Below, in pieces: positions 18,201-28,600 of a DNA stretch of 64,000 nt. Origin of the DNA: Craspedostauros australis. Lineage: Eukaryota > Bacillariophyta > Bacillariophyceae > Mastogloiales > Achnanthaceae. The stretch covers positions 1-64,000 of the forward strand of contig JAMXDE010000069.1 of NCBI GenBank assembly GCA_026770025.1, read 5' to 3'. Every line of letters begins with the position of its first letter. Within the stretch, counting starts at the first letter, position 1. A program made the translations under genes and the position numbers. Below the pieces are notes generated by a model. It was not told the origin of the DNA, did not search any database, and saw nothing but the letters and a program-made list of their open reading frames with translations.

Positions 18201-20081
18201 ATGATGGCACTTCCAAGGATCCGCCTGACGATGGCTGCCGCGTTCTTGTGCGCAAGCGTTGTGCAGATTGACGCCTTCGTGCTGCGACGCAACCGATTCC
18301 ACAGATTATCGCAGACGCAACCCTCGGCAGATCTCGGATCTTGCGCTGCGTCATCTTCTGTTCGTCCCGCCGCAAGAGATGGTGTCAATTGGAGATTGCA
18401 TAGCAGCAGCAGCAGCAAAAATAACGACGGCAATGACGACAGCGACCAACTCTTGCAGGCCCTGCGTGCGCGACAGATGGAATTGGGACAAGAGCAGCTC
18501 GTGCAGGAACAGCGTTGGAGGAATGCCGATTGCGCCTCGGCCATTCGAGTGGCGTTGCCGGACTGGGTGCGTCGCATCGACGTGGATTATCCTCTCGTGG
18601 CATGCGGCACGTCCAAGGGGCATGTCTACATCTCCAATTTGGAAACGGGTGCGTTGATTGCGACCAATTCCGATGGCAAGAGCGGTTTTGGATTTGAGGA
18701 GATGGAGAAAGGAGCTGATGGCATTTCCGATGGCCTCGCCGATGATGGCAGTGACGATGAACGCGAAGCGCAAGCGATCGTCAACGAGCTGGAAAAGCAG
18801 CTGGAGGAGCAGGATGATGATGGTGACGACGACGACGATGAGTATTATGAGGTTGACACTCTCGTCACCAACGACGATGACGATGATAATGACGACGACG
18901 AGTTGGACGATGATGAATCACCCACTCAGATACTTCAGAGCGAAGTTGACAGAGTCGCTCACTTGATGTTTGGAATGTACGACGGCGGTGGCACGCTCGA
19001 TATCGCCTTTGCCGGCGACCTCGTCTGCATCGCCAACCGACAGGGCAGCGTCGAGGTGTGGAGGATAGACCGATCGGTACCAGGCAAGACAAAACCGTTG
19101 GTTTCGCAGGGCACCATATCTGCGTTGAATGGCGTCATCGTCACACGCGCGCATTTGGACGAAGAGTACCTGTGGGTGGCCACAGCCACTGGCTCCGTGC
19201 AGGCATTTGCGTTGGACGGTGTCGGTGACGGTGACGACGACTCAAACACAGACGGCAACGACAATGCCGGCATGACCAGCAACATTGGAACGGACGCGGA
19301 TACGAACACAAATACGAACGCGAACACGCCCACAACCTCCATGGGCTCAATCCTGCCTCTCGTCATGCGCTACAAGCCGGACATGGAATGGAATCTCTCC
19401 GCGGGCACCATCCTGTCCATGTACTTGCATCCCGATCTGGGTTGCGGTGTCGTGGCCATGGAAGATGGCCGTGTCGAAGTCATTTCGCTCGAGGAATCCG
19501 GCAAACGGCTAGGCTCCTTCATGCCACCGTTTGATTCCTCAAGTCGTCGATCAAGCAACGCCTTCGTCACCAGCGCAGTCATCGCATCCTACAAGCAATC
19601 CACGGCCGACGACATCCCCATCAACACTGATGACAATGTCATGGTCGACGATGCCAGCCAGGGCACGAGGCTATCCACATCTTTCGATGCTGATGGTGCC
19701 GATGACAACGTACCGGTCTCCTACGCCGTCATTTGCGGTGGCAACGACGGCAGCCTGTGGATGCAAAATCTGCGCATCGACGAGGATGGCGAGGTCGATG
19801 AATACGATCCCTTCGAGGACATGATGGAACCATTACGACCGCCGCATTTGGGCGCTGTCAAATGCATGGTGTCGCCGCGAGAAGGCCTGCTGGTATCCGG
19901 AGCGCTCGATGGATCCATCCGCGTCACCGACATCGCCTCCGCCAAGTCGCTGTATCAGTTCGTTGGATTCAAAGCGTGGTTGGGGTCGATGTGGACTGAC
20001 GGACGACGATTGGTCTCGGATGGCTGTGACAACACTGTCATGTTGCACGATTTCGCTTCGGAGGGAGATAGCGATGCTTAA
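18201..20081 (+). CDS. Plastid-targeted WD40-like beta-propeller protein
   Basis: The frame opens at a TTG (18132); the first ATG is 18201, giving 626 residues. The N-terminus is a signal peptide ending V-V-Q-I-D-A-F-V-L with basic residues after the A-F, matching stramenopile plastid presequences. Blade-like segments are visible: L-V-A-C-G-T-S-K-G-H-V-Y-I-S-N-L, D-L-V-C-I-A-N-R-Q-G-S-V-E-V-W, and near the C-terminus L-L-V-S-G-A-L-D-G-S-I-R-V-T-D and L-V-S-D-G-C-D-N-T-V-M-L-H-D-F. Two long Asp/Glu-rich insertions interrupt the propeller. Such proteins are usually scaffolds; the plastid complex it serves cannot be told. The next gene, on the other strand, ends 147 bp downstream. Confidence 0.75.
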   Translation: MMALPRIRLTMAAAFLCASVVQIDAFVLRRNRFHRLSQTQPSADLGSCAASSSVRPAARDGVNWRLHSSSSSKNNDGNDDSDQLLQALRARQMELGQEQLVQEQRWRNADCASAIRVALPDWVRRIDVDYPLVACGTSKGHVYISNLETGALIATNSDGKSGFGFEEMEKGADGISDGLADDGSDDEREAQAIVNELEKQLEEQDDDGDDDDDEYYEVDTLVTNDDDDDNDDDELDDDESPTQILQSEVDRVAHLMFGMYDGGGTLDIAFAGDLVCIANRQGSVEVWRIDRSVPGKTKPLVSQGTISALNGVIVTRAHLDEEYLWVATATGSVQAFALDGVGDGDDDSNTDGNDNAGMTSNIGTDADTNTNTNANTPTTSMGSILPLVMRYKPDMEWNLSAGTILSMYLHPDLGCGVVAMEDGRVEVISLEESGKRLGSFMPPFDSSSRRSSNAFVTSAVIASYKQSTADDIPINTDDNVMVDDASQGTRLSTSFDADGADDNVPVSYAVICGGNDGSLWMQNLRIDEDGEVDEYDPFEDMMEPLRPPHLGAVKCMVSPREGLLVSGALDGSIRVTDIASAKSLYQFVGFKAWLGSMWTDGRRLVSDGCDNTVMLHDFASEGDSDA

Positions 20082-20228
20082 GATTCAGGTCAGTGAGTAG
20101 GCCTACCGTGAGTAGACAGACTGTGGTCGGAGAAGGAAATTCTATTTCTGATTGTACGAGTATGGGTGTACCAGAGTAGACCTCTCTGGAGCGCTATAGA
20201 GCTATGCTACTCTTCCATGAATATGCAT

Positions 20229-22907
20229 TCATGGTACAGGAAAAGTGCAAGCGTCCAGGGTTGGTCCAGATGCAGAGCAGTCCTCAGTCGCATTAGCGAT
20301 GGTGTATGTCGCCTCTGTACTTCCATTGCACACACCTCCATTTATGCAGCCTGCGCAATACTGGTAGTCGCCATTGTCATAAAGGCAAACTCCCGCTTTG
20401 ATGACGACATTGCTGACAGGAAGAGGGCCGCTGGCAAGTCCATTGCATACAGCGTTTCCCTGGCATGCACCCTTTTCAATGATGAGGTTCCCGTGCACCT
20501 TAAAGCCCCCACCACGTGCATGGAGGCTGACACAAGTGTGTTGATCCTGACAAGCATCCTCTCCAACGAAGACATTGGCCACAACCGGTGTATTGGTATT
20601 GCTTTGGGAAGAACGTGCCGCAAGGGCTGAGCAAGAACCGTATGAATCGCAGGATCCTTTCTCAAATCTCAAACTGCCAAGGACGTTCAATCCAACATCA
20701 TTACAACTGCCGTAAGCAGTACAGGCTCTTGGCCCAATCACCCTGTATCCAACCTCGAACTTGTCGCTTGGGAGGGTTTCGATTGTGCCAAACCCCGTGC
20801 ACCCGTACCGCCGTGCGCAACTTTCAATGATGATGGTATCAGGGTACAGTCTTTCGCAAGATTGCCCCCCTTTGCAGGAACCAGTGGTCACTGTCATCAC
20901 GCCTGTGGAAGGACTGGTGCTGCAATCATCGTTCCCTGTGCAACAACTTCCATTGCACGCCGCCGTCACAACAGTTCCACTGCCAGTGTATAGCTTCTTG
21001 CTTCCACTCACAGCCTCCAACAGCGCCAACATCACGCTTTCAGAGTCCTTGATCTTGTCAAAACGCTTCTGGGCCACCTGCAGCGACACAGCTGCTGGAG
21101 GGTCTGAGCCATCACATCCAAAGATGCTCTTGATCATGAGCTCTTTGTCGTCAGCCAGAGCATCAAGCGAAGCAAGGAAGTTGGCACATGGGCCTTCACC
21201 AACGTCACAGAGGATCTTGCCAGAAATCGTGTTGAAAGTTGATGTCACGTTTCCTGGACCGTTGAGGCATCCAACCTCAAATCCAGGTGTGCCAGTTGGT
21301 GACTGTGAGCGTGTTGGAGATGTGCTTGGTTTGTCAGTCGGCATGCTGGTCGGAATACGTGTAGGTTGAGACGAGATAGTTGGGAGAGGTGTTGGAGAAA
21401 ATGTCGGGCAATCTGTTGGCAACGTGGCCTTGTCAACACAGTACTTGTCAACCATATCTCCTGTTGGGTTGTTGTTGGTGTCCCTGCCTCCCTTTGGACA
21501 GGCTCCGTCGACATCGCTGATGATGTAGACCTCATCGGAGTCGCACTCTGTCTTTGTCATGCATCCTCTGCAGCTATCAACGCTGCCACATCCACCAGGA
21601 GGGACGACGAGGTCGGTTCTCATCATGTCATTGAAGCCCATCATCTCACATGACCTATCACGACTGCAGCCACGATCACCGATCGTCAAGCTCCCTTCAA
21701 CCTTACCACCACGACGATGATCCACTGTACCGTGGCTATTCTTGCAGGCATAGATGCCAACACAAGCATTCATACCAATGTCGATGTGGCTTCGGATGAG
21801 GACGGAGGATTTCTGCAAGGTGCGACGTCCAGCTCCATTGCATGCTTCGGATCCAATGCATGCGCCATGCTGGATGGTGACATCACCATATGACCGATGG
21901 CCCACTCCCTCACAGGATCGTGCGGTGGTACATGCACCATCACCAATGAAGGTGACTCCTGTGACGAAGGGATTGATATTGTTTGTGTTGACGGACTCGC
22001 AAGCACTCACACCAGTGCAGGAGGAGTCCAGGATGAGTGGGTTTGGTCCCATCTCCTTACATGCGCCATCGCCGGTGCATGCAGTGATGGCGATGGTCAT
22101 GAAAGGAGGAGGGTTGGTAGCAGAAGCGGTGATTGAGGTGCATCCTGATGCTCCCTGGCAGCATGGATTGGTGATGGGAGGCGACTGCGCCATTCCGATG
22201 GCCATGCATGCCGCTTTCATTGCGTTAGGTCGTTCGGTGACGAGGACCTGCTTCGTGGCAGCGATGATGGTGAGCTGTTCCGCGAGCATGTCGTTGGATG
22301 CGTAGTTGTTGAATAGCTTGCGTGCTGCTCCTTCTCCGAGGTTTCCTGCACACGCGAAGAAGTTCTGCAATGGCTTGTATTCCTTGACAGCGGTGACTGC
22401 CTTGCGACATGATGGCTTGTTTGCATCGCAAATGATGGTCTTGGCGGTGAATTCGTTGGGTGTGAGTGCAGTGGTGCCATCTGGTTGGCACTTGACAACG
22501 ATGGTGGGATCGAAAGGGGCTGGGGCGGCTGATGGTTTGGATGTTGGATGAGTGGTTGGCGGCCCAGTCGGTTGGAACGTTGGTGGAGAGGTTGGGATGA
22601 GAGCAACGGCGGTCGATGGCGTGGCCGTTGGAGGATTGGATGGATCCACCGCGCCGCCGCCGCCGGTGTCGCTGCGGTTAGGGTTGGCGGTCTTGTTCTG
22701 TTTCGCCCCTTTCACACCACCGACAGCGGTCTTGAGCTTGCGGGTGGCTCGCAATGTGCGATGCATCTCATCGGTTGTACTCGAGGTCTTGTAGTCGGCC
22801 TTGCCAGTGGTCTCGTCACTCATCTTTTCTCCTCGGAGACCAGCTTCGACCGTTGCCGAGTTGGCGAGGACGATGGCGCTGATGACGATTGCTTTGATGT
22901 AGATCAT
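20229..22907 (-). CDS. Secreted Cys-rich repeat protein with PT-rich linkers
   Basis: This 892-residue protein starts at ATG 22907 with a signal peptide (M-I-Y-I-K-A-I-V-I-S-A-I-V-L-A). It has two halves of similar design. Each starts with a C-x(n)-I-(I/L)-C-D-x-x-x-x-x-C module that contains an F-x-C-(A/D)-G motif, and continues with many short repeats of the form G-x-x-A-C-x-G-x-x-A-C-x-x-x-G. Pro/Thr/Ser-rich linkers lie before each half (about residues 90-135 and 495-540). The repeats suggest a disulfide-stabilised beta-solenoid or elongated extracellular shaft. No transmembrane segment follows the signal peptide, so it is probably secreted or wall-bound. I cannot name the family; a cell-wall or adhesive role is inferred. 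Confidence 0.8.
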   Translation of the reverse strand: MIYIKAIVISAIVLANSATVEAGLRGEKMSDETTGKADYKTSSTTDEMHRTLRATRKLKTAVGGVKGAKQNKTANPNRSDTGGGGAVDPSNPPTATPSTAVALIPTSPPTFQPTGPPTTHPTSKPSAAPAPFDPTIVVKCQPDGTTALTPNEFTAKTIICDANKPSCRKAVTAVKEYKPLQNFFACAGNLGEGAARKLFNNYASNDMLAEQLTIIAATKQVLVTERPNAMKAACMAIGMAQSPPITNPCCQGASGCTSITASATNPPPFMTIAITACTGDGACKEMGPNPLILDSSCTGVSACESVNTNNINPFVTGVTFIGDGACTTARSCEGVGHRSYGDVTIQHGACIGSEACNGAGRRTLQKSSVLIRSHIDIGMNACVGIYACKNSHGTVDHRRGGKVEGSLTIGDRGCSRDRSCEMMGFNDMMRTDLVVPPGGCGSVDSCRGCMTKTECDSDEVYIISDVDGACPKGGRDTNNNPTGDMVDKYCVDKATLPTDCPTFSPTPLPTISSQPTRIPTSMPTDKPSTSPTRSQSPTGTPGFEVGCLNGPGNVTSTFNTISGKILCDVGEGPCANFLASLDALADDKELMIKSIFGCDGSDPPAAVSLQVAQKRFDKIKDSESVMLALLEAVSGSKKLYTGSGTVVTAACNGSCCTGNDDCSTSPSTGVMTVTTGSCKGGQSCERLYPDTIIIESCARRYGCTGFGTIETLPSDKFEVGYRVIGPRACTAYGSCNDVGLNVLGSLRFEKGSCDSYGSCSALAARSSQSNTNTPVVANVFVGEDACQDQHTCVSLHARGGGFKVHGNLIIEKGACQGNAVCNGLASGPLPVSNVVIKAGVCLYDNGDYQYCAGCINGGVCNGSTEATYTIANATEDCSASGPTLDACTFPVP

Positions 22908-24015
22908 AGTGGCTCGATTGTTGATGGTCGATTGTTGATGGTCGATGATTTGGTTTTGTGAGATGAAGAGTCAGTCCGAAGGTTGAATGAGATTTGACAT
23001 GCAGAGATCGCCTCAGTGTTGAGATAGACACTGTATGTTGTGTGCTATTGTATGTACTCGTACCGTCATGTCGGCTTCGATCATGTGTGTGGATCAGAGC
23101 CTTCCCAACAGCGATGTTTAGAAGAGAGAAATACTTGTGCGCGGATCGGAATCTTCGCCACGATTTCGGTCATGTTCGGCAGAGAGCAACATGGTCGGAA
23201 GTGTGACCTCTGTGCATGGTGAGGGGTCTTCGCCACGATCATGTCTGAAAAGAGAAACGCTTTTGTAGCTGTGTGATCTCTGTCCTCCTGCATGGATCGG
23301 AAACTTCGCCACGACCAGTCGTACGACCAACTCATACCGATACATGGGAAAGGGAGCCTTCGACAGGCGCGATCTCTTGTTTGTCGGTAAGTATTGATTG
23401 AGAGCTTCACCACGATTCCCATGCGCTCTAGATCGTATCCACGTAGTACTTGAGTGCAATAGTTGTAATAACATACTCGCAGGTGTGATTGACGCACGTC
23501 TTGAGCAGGCGGAGTGTGCAGCACCATAGGTACACTTGTCCCTTGAATTGCGCGACATCTTGTTGGTTGGCGGTCAACGTCACATCCATGGAAGCGTGGG
23601 TATCGTACGACTATGGTGCACACTCGTGCTAGAGTACACCGCACACTACTACTATGCATGAAACCAAGATGGCGTACGTATGTAAGCGTGCAGTGCTACT
23701 AGCCATCTCGAAAGGGACTAACGACGTACCTTTGTTGAACACCCTTGATTTCGCAGAAAACCATTTGCTTCGAACCGTTCGATTCGCCAAAGTCGCGCGC
23801 AAAAACACACGAGAAACCTATCTTGTTTGTGTTCGCTCAGCTCTTTCCGTGTTGATGTGTGTCCGATCAGCCGCAACGTGCGAATTGACAGTGATCCGTC
23901 ACGAGGGACCTCATTCGTTGGATGAATGGATACCCATCTTGCGGTGCACAAGCAATGGAAGTGACGATGCGAAAGGCAACCACGCGCATCACTGAGCCCG
24001 TGCCGATCCACAACG
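22908..24015. promoter_or_regulatory. Divergent intergenic, 1.1 kb
   Basis: This separates the starts of the secreted Cys-rich gene (-) and the CK2-beta-like gene (+). It contains a loose array of short repeats (see 23145-23420). Open frames on both strands, including 23718-24290 (-), show no recognisable motif; that one is largely the antisense of the Lys-rich start of the neighbouring gene. No RNA gene was recognised. Confidence 0.45.
23145..23420. repeat. Degenerate repeats around a CTTCGCCACGA core
   Basis: The core CTTCGCCACGA recurs at about 23152, 23228 and 23305, and as CTTCACCACGA at about 23406, each preceded by a GGATCGGAA- or GGTGAGGGG-like stretch. The spacing is about 76-100 bp, so this is either a decayed tandem repeat or a set of related sites. 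It lies between two divergent genes. Confidence 0.55.
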
Positions 24016-25425
24016 ATGCCGCACCCTACCAGCACCATGATGCTGCTGCTTGTATGCGTGGCGTTGCTCACATGGTCGCCCAAGACCTTGGCGGCGTCGC
24101 AGCATCGTCCTTCGTCATTGCATGCGCGAAGGAAACGACTGCAGGAATCGTCATGTTCCGATGCCAGCGACCCGCAATGCGGTGATGCGCCGCGCAAGGC
24201 GAAGCCCGTTCGAAGGAAGCGAAAGAAGAAGAAGGTGCGGCGCAAGCCATCGCAACCGAAGAAGAGGAAGAAGAAGCGATCGAAAGCCAAGCGCAGTCCA
24301 GATGGGCGTCAGACAGTGGCTACGTCGGATCCGCAGCAGTCGCAACGAGCAGATGAAGCATCAGGCCCAACGGAGAGCCATGTGAAGGCGACCTCGTTAT
24401 CGCAAGTGGAAAGAGATGAGTCGGCGCAACAAGACCATGGCGCAACCAATTCCCAGCAGGAGTTGGTGAAGCAGAAACAAGATGAGCAGCCAGCAGATGA
24501 CGAGCGCGTTGGTACCTCATCACCTCCTGCAGTGGCAGCAACGATCACGGGAGGCACGCAGTCGATGCTCACAAAGAGCGCGACAACTGCAACTCGAAAG
24601 ACCAAGGCATCCTCATCGACGTCAGCCTGGGTCAAACAGTTTCTATCCAACCATCCCAAGGATATCCTTCTGCCTTTGCCTTTGGATTTCTTGTCGGACG
24701 CCTTCAATCTGCATCAGCTCCCGCCGGTCATCGAGAGGATTGCGATGGAATACATCCCCGCGTCGCACAAAGAGCGGCTGTTATCGTTCATCGTCGCGCA
24801 CTATTACAACCGCAATGCCAGCAGCACCATCGCGCCGACGTACCCAATCTACCGACAAGCGCTGCAACGCATCTTGGATAAGGCTCCATCGGCAGAACCA
24901 GACGACGAACTCGCAAAGATGGCGGACGACGTCATCCACCACGCCGCCAAGGCGCTCTACCTCCTCGTCCACGCCAGATTCGTGACGTCGCCGCGCGGTT
25001 TGGAGACGATGCGTCGAGTGCTCAGCAAGGCCGAACCGTTGTTCGGACGTTGTCCCAGCCGGGCCTGTCACGGCATGCCGTTGCTGCCGACCGGTGCCAG
25101 CGACGACTGCGACGCCTCGCTGCGTTGTCAGCGGTACTGCGCCTGCTGCGGTCGCGTGTGGTATCATTGGGACAGCAAGATCGATGGATGCGCCTGGGGC
25201 ACGTCGTTCTGCCATCTCTTCCTCTTCACGTACGGGCACAACATATTTCCCGATATCCTGAAGCAGCGGGCGGAACGGATGCGACGATTGCAGCAGGCCG
25301 CGTGCGGTGTTGCTTCGCTATCTCGTGAACGGCGCAAACCGTCGAACGAGGTCACGGTACGGCCTCGTATCTACGGATATCCCATTCATCCGTCGTCGCC
25401 GTGGGGGTTGTTGACTGTGGATTGA
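24016..25425 (+). CDS. CK2 regulatory (beta) subunit-like protein with signal peptide
   Basis: CK2-beta is the dimeric zinc-binding regulator of casein kinase 2. This 469-residue protein matches it over residues 205-410. The matched parts are S-A-W-V-K-Q-F with F-N-L; Y-R-Q-A-L-Q-R-I-L-D; the A-x-x-L-Y-L-L-V-H-A-R-F helix; the zinc ligands C346-x4-C351-x23-C375-x2-C378 with P-L-L-P-T-G between them; and the closing W-G-T-S-F-C-H-L-F-L-F segment. The usual acidic loop is poorly kept. Unexpectedly, residues 1-27 form a signal peptide (M-M-L-L-L-V-C-V-A-L-L), followed by a very Lys/Arg-rich stretch (58-95) and a Ser/Gln-rich linker. Ordinary CK2-beta is about 215 residues and has no leader. Entry to the secretory pathway is inferred. 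The ATG at 24016 is the first in frame. Confidence 0.8.
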   Translation: MPHPTSTMMLLLVCVALLTWSPKTLAASQHRPSSLHARRKRLQESSCSDASDPQCGDAPRKAKPVRRKRKKKKVRRKPSQPKKRKKKRSKAKRSPDGRQTVATSDPQQSQRADEASGPTESHVKATSLSQVERDESAQQDHGATNSQQELVKQKQDEQPADDERVGTSSPPAVAATITGGTQSMLTKSATTATRKTKASSSTSAWVKQFLSNHPKDILLPLPLDFLSDAFNLHQLPPVIERIAMEYIPASHKERLLSFIVAHYYNRNASSTIAPTYPIYRQALQRILDKAPSAEPDDELAKMADDVIHHAAKALYLLVHARFVTSPRGLETMRRVLSKAEPLFGRCPSRACHGMPLLPTGASDDCDASLRCQRYCACCGRVWYHWDSKIDGCAWGTSFCHLFLFTYGHNIFPDILKQRAERMRRLQQAACGVASLSRERRKPSNEVTVRPRIYGYPIHPSSPWGLLTVD

Positions 25426-25510
25426 GGTTTTTGGTTGGGAGGAAGGATGGAGGTCGTCTTTCTTGCCGCGATGAGTAGAGCTGTTGCAAAGCATTGTATG
25501 GTGCGGGATT

Positions 25511-25530
25511 GTACTGTACTGTACTGTACT
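25511..25530. repeat. (GTACT)4 microsatellite
   Basis: Four perfect copies of the pentamer lie in the 238 bp convergent gap between the CK2-beta-like gene and the ATPase gene. Confidence 0.9.
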
Positions 25531-25663
25531 GTCAATGGCTAGAGAGTACGCGTGTTGCGCCACTAATACATTACTACTATACATATACGTATCTGTGCAC
25601 TACGGGATGCAGTTTTACTTCCATGATGGAACCATGCGGAGTGCAGAATTCGGATGCTCTACC

Positions 25664-28600
25664 CTACTCGTCATTCGTTGCGGCCAAAGATGCCGCTTCG
25701 GAGGTGGTGGCCGTCACCGCATTCGACGACGCCTGGGTGGAAATGTGATCCGTAGGATCGGTCAGCACGGAGATGCCATCCAAATCCCTCGGTAGCGGGT
25801 TGGAGTGCTTGGCTTCCAGCTTTGATTCGATGACGACGCTGCCGGGTGCCTTGGAGTCGAAGTACTCCGCGTCGATGCTGTTGCCCTTGCTCCTGCCGTT
25901 GCTGCCGGTCCTGGAGTCGTTGCTGTGGATCATCTCGCTGATGGATGCCGATGTCGTGTCCGTGTTGATACGCAGCGAGTTGCGCTGATCCGGGCGCAGG
26001 TTGCTGAATTGATACCCAGTGCATTCTGTGATCTGGTTCTTGGTGATGGCGGAACGGATGTAAGCGCCTCTGGTTTCTGCTAGGTGCTTGACCTTGCCTG
26101 ACGCGCCCCATTCGCCGTAAAAGTAATTCGCCTGGGTCAGGTATCTAGCTGCCAGTTCTTCGTGACCGTGCTTGAGGAAGAACTCGCCGGCCACCTCGCT
26201 TCCCAACGCGGCATCCTGAACGTGCCCGACTCGCACGGCCTGCTGGATGGCATCATCGTAGGCCTTCTCGGCAGTCGAAGTGTTGTTGGACGTTATCCTT
26301 GCGTTGATATCTGCCTCCAGCAACGCATGTCTGTGCTGGCTGTTAGCGCCGCGCGTGCGCAACATCTGCTGGAATGAACGCGATATCTTCTTGGCCTTCT
26401 TGCGGTGCTTCGCTTGTCCTGTCGCGTGGAACATGCCAGAATGTGCAAGGCCCCCCATAAACATTCGCAGCACGGTTGAGATATACCCGAGATCGTGCGT
26501 TACGAGTGGCTTCAGAGCTTTTGCCATGCTGAGGGCGAACTCCAAGTTGCGATAGTACACGCCCAATTCCAACCGCGAAGTGTACTCATAGATGTACACA
26601 TACGTATCCCCCTTGGCGACGGTTCCCTGCGACCCGAATCGCGCAAGCACCTCCCAATCGATGGTGGAGCAGTCCTCCGGGAACTGGCTCGTCGGTCCAC
26701 TGCCGCGGAGGTACTGGATGATGCGGAACTGCGCCATGGAAAATCTGGAGACTACATCGATGCAATAGTAGTCCATCTCTTCAAGAACCTCGCTGTATGC
26801 CAGCTCCAGCATCGACAGGGAGTGACCGATGGAGTAGGCGAAGTGTAACCGTGCTGTCTTGTTCATGGCACCATTTTCAAAATCACCCGTCTCGAATCCT
26901 GCCAACGCTCCGCGCTCGTAGGTCTCAAGGACGTCCGCATGTGGGTCCTTCCAGGCGCTAATCATGTGGGTTGTGCTGACCAATACCTTTGCCTCCAAAT
27001 GCTTGGCATTCGATGCATTCAGAAGCTTTTTCGACAAGTCGCAGACCCGAGTGGCGACCTCCTGCTCGTTGATTTGGCTGAGGAAGAGGGAGTAGGCTGA
27101 TAACGACATCGCCGTGTGCTGCGTCAATCCGTGTCGGTACAGGATGTCCAACGATTGGAGGCTGCACATGAGATACTCCATCATTTCACCACAGTAGTAG
27201 GATTGGGATGCAGCGCTGAGGTAGACTTCCATGGCGATTTCCAAACGAGGGTCTTGCACTTGCGGCATGAGGAGGATGTTATCATCCGTGTGGGTTTGGA
27301 AGAAGCGTTTGGAGGCGAAGTGCAGACGGCTCAACCGCAACGCGTACATGCGACGTGGGTACAGGTCCATCTCGCGCAAGCAGCTGATGTAGAGCTGCTG
27401 CGCCTTCTTGTGCTTATGCTGCCGTCCCAACGACGATCCCATGGTCAAGTTCGTGGGCAGCCGATCGTCGATGCATCTCGCATGATCCATGACCTCGCCG
27501 CACAGGATGTATCCCTCGGAGAAGTTGCCACGCCAAAGCTCCACATCGGCGGCCGTTCGGTACAGCCGCAACAGCAAGTCGTAGTGCTCATCATTGTCGC
27601 CCCACGTATAGGGCCACAGGGTTTTGGCGACGTGAAGGCTGTGCACAAGGTACTTGGCGGCCGTGTCGAATGCGCCGACCGCCGACGCCCGTTCCCCCAC
27701 GCGCAGATTCACGTCGAGCAGCAGCAAGGGCTCGTCGCGCATCAATTGTTCGCGCGATATGTTGAGGTGGTCACTGGCGACGAACAAACACCAATCCTTG
27801 TCGGTCGTATCCTGGTGGAAATGCTGATATTGGTTGTCGTTGTTGTTGTTCGACGATGATGCCATCTGCGGTGGCCCGGAATTGGTGCCGATCATGTAGA
27901 GCCGCCGGCCGAGCTGCACGCGGAACGCATCGCGTTGGGGACCCATGGGAATGAGGGAGCATGCCGCCTGTTGGACCTTGTCGTGGGCGAATCGGTAGAT
28001 CGTCGATCCGACGTTGTTCGTCAGGAATCGTTCCAGCACGGCAAGGTCCAGGAGCTTGACCAGCTCGTCTTCTTGTTGCAGATCGATGGATGGCAGCGCG
28101 GCGGGCGATGCTGACGCGTTGCTCTCATGATTGCGAGGCGCACTATTGCTGGCGGCCGCATGGTCGTCATCCCACGCCAACGACGACAGCTGACGAATGG
28201 TATCGACGTCGATCGTGTTGCGCGTGTAGGCCGCCAGCTGCAGGATCTGCTGCAGCTTGATGGGCGCACATTGGATGCGCGCCATGACAGCATCGAGGAC
28301 GTTGTCGCTGAGCTCCGCCTCCAACCCGGCAACCGATTTGATGTTCCAATCCCACTGGAACATCATGCGAGAAAAGAATAGCACGCCGATGCGTTCCAAC
28401 TCCTCCAACGACTGCAGCGTGAAGAAGACGTTGCCTCTTGTTTTGTTGTAGATGGCCTTGGTGAGGCTCTCGCATTCCGTGCGCGTGAGGGAGAGGATAT
28501 CGGCGATGAGGTCGCCGGTTTCTTCGAAGGATAGATTCAATAGATCAATTTGAACTATGTGCGAAGAATCCGGCTGCCCTGCCTGTTCTTTCTTATCATC

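Noticed and set aside
23718..24290. 190-codon Phe-rich frame antisense to the CK2-beta-like gene
   Set aside because: Its Phe/Leu-rich part is simply the complement of the Lys-rich codons of the real gene.
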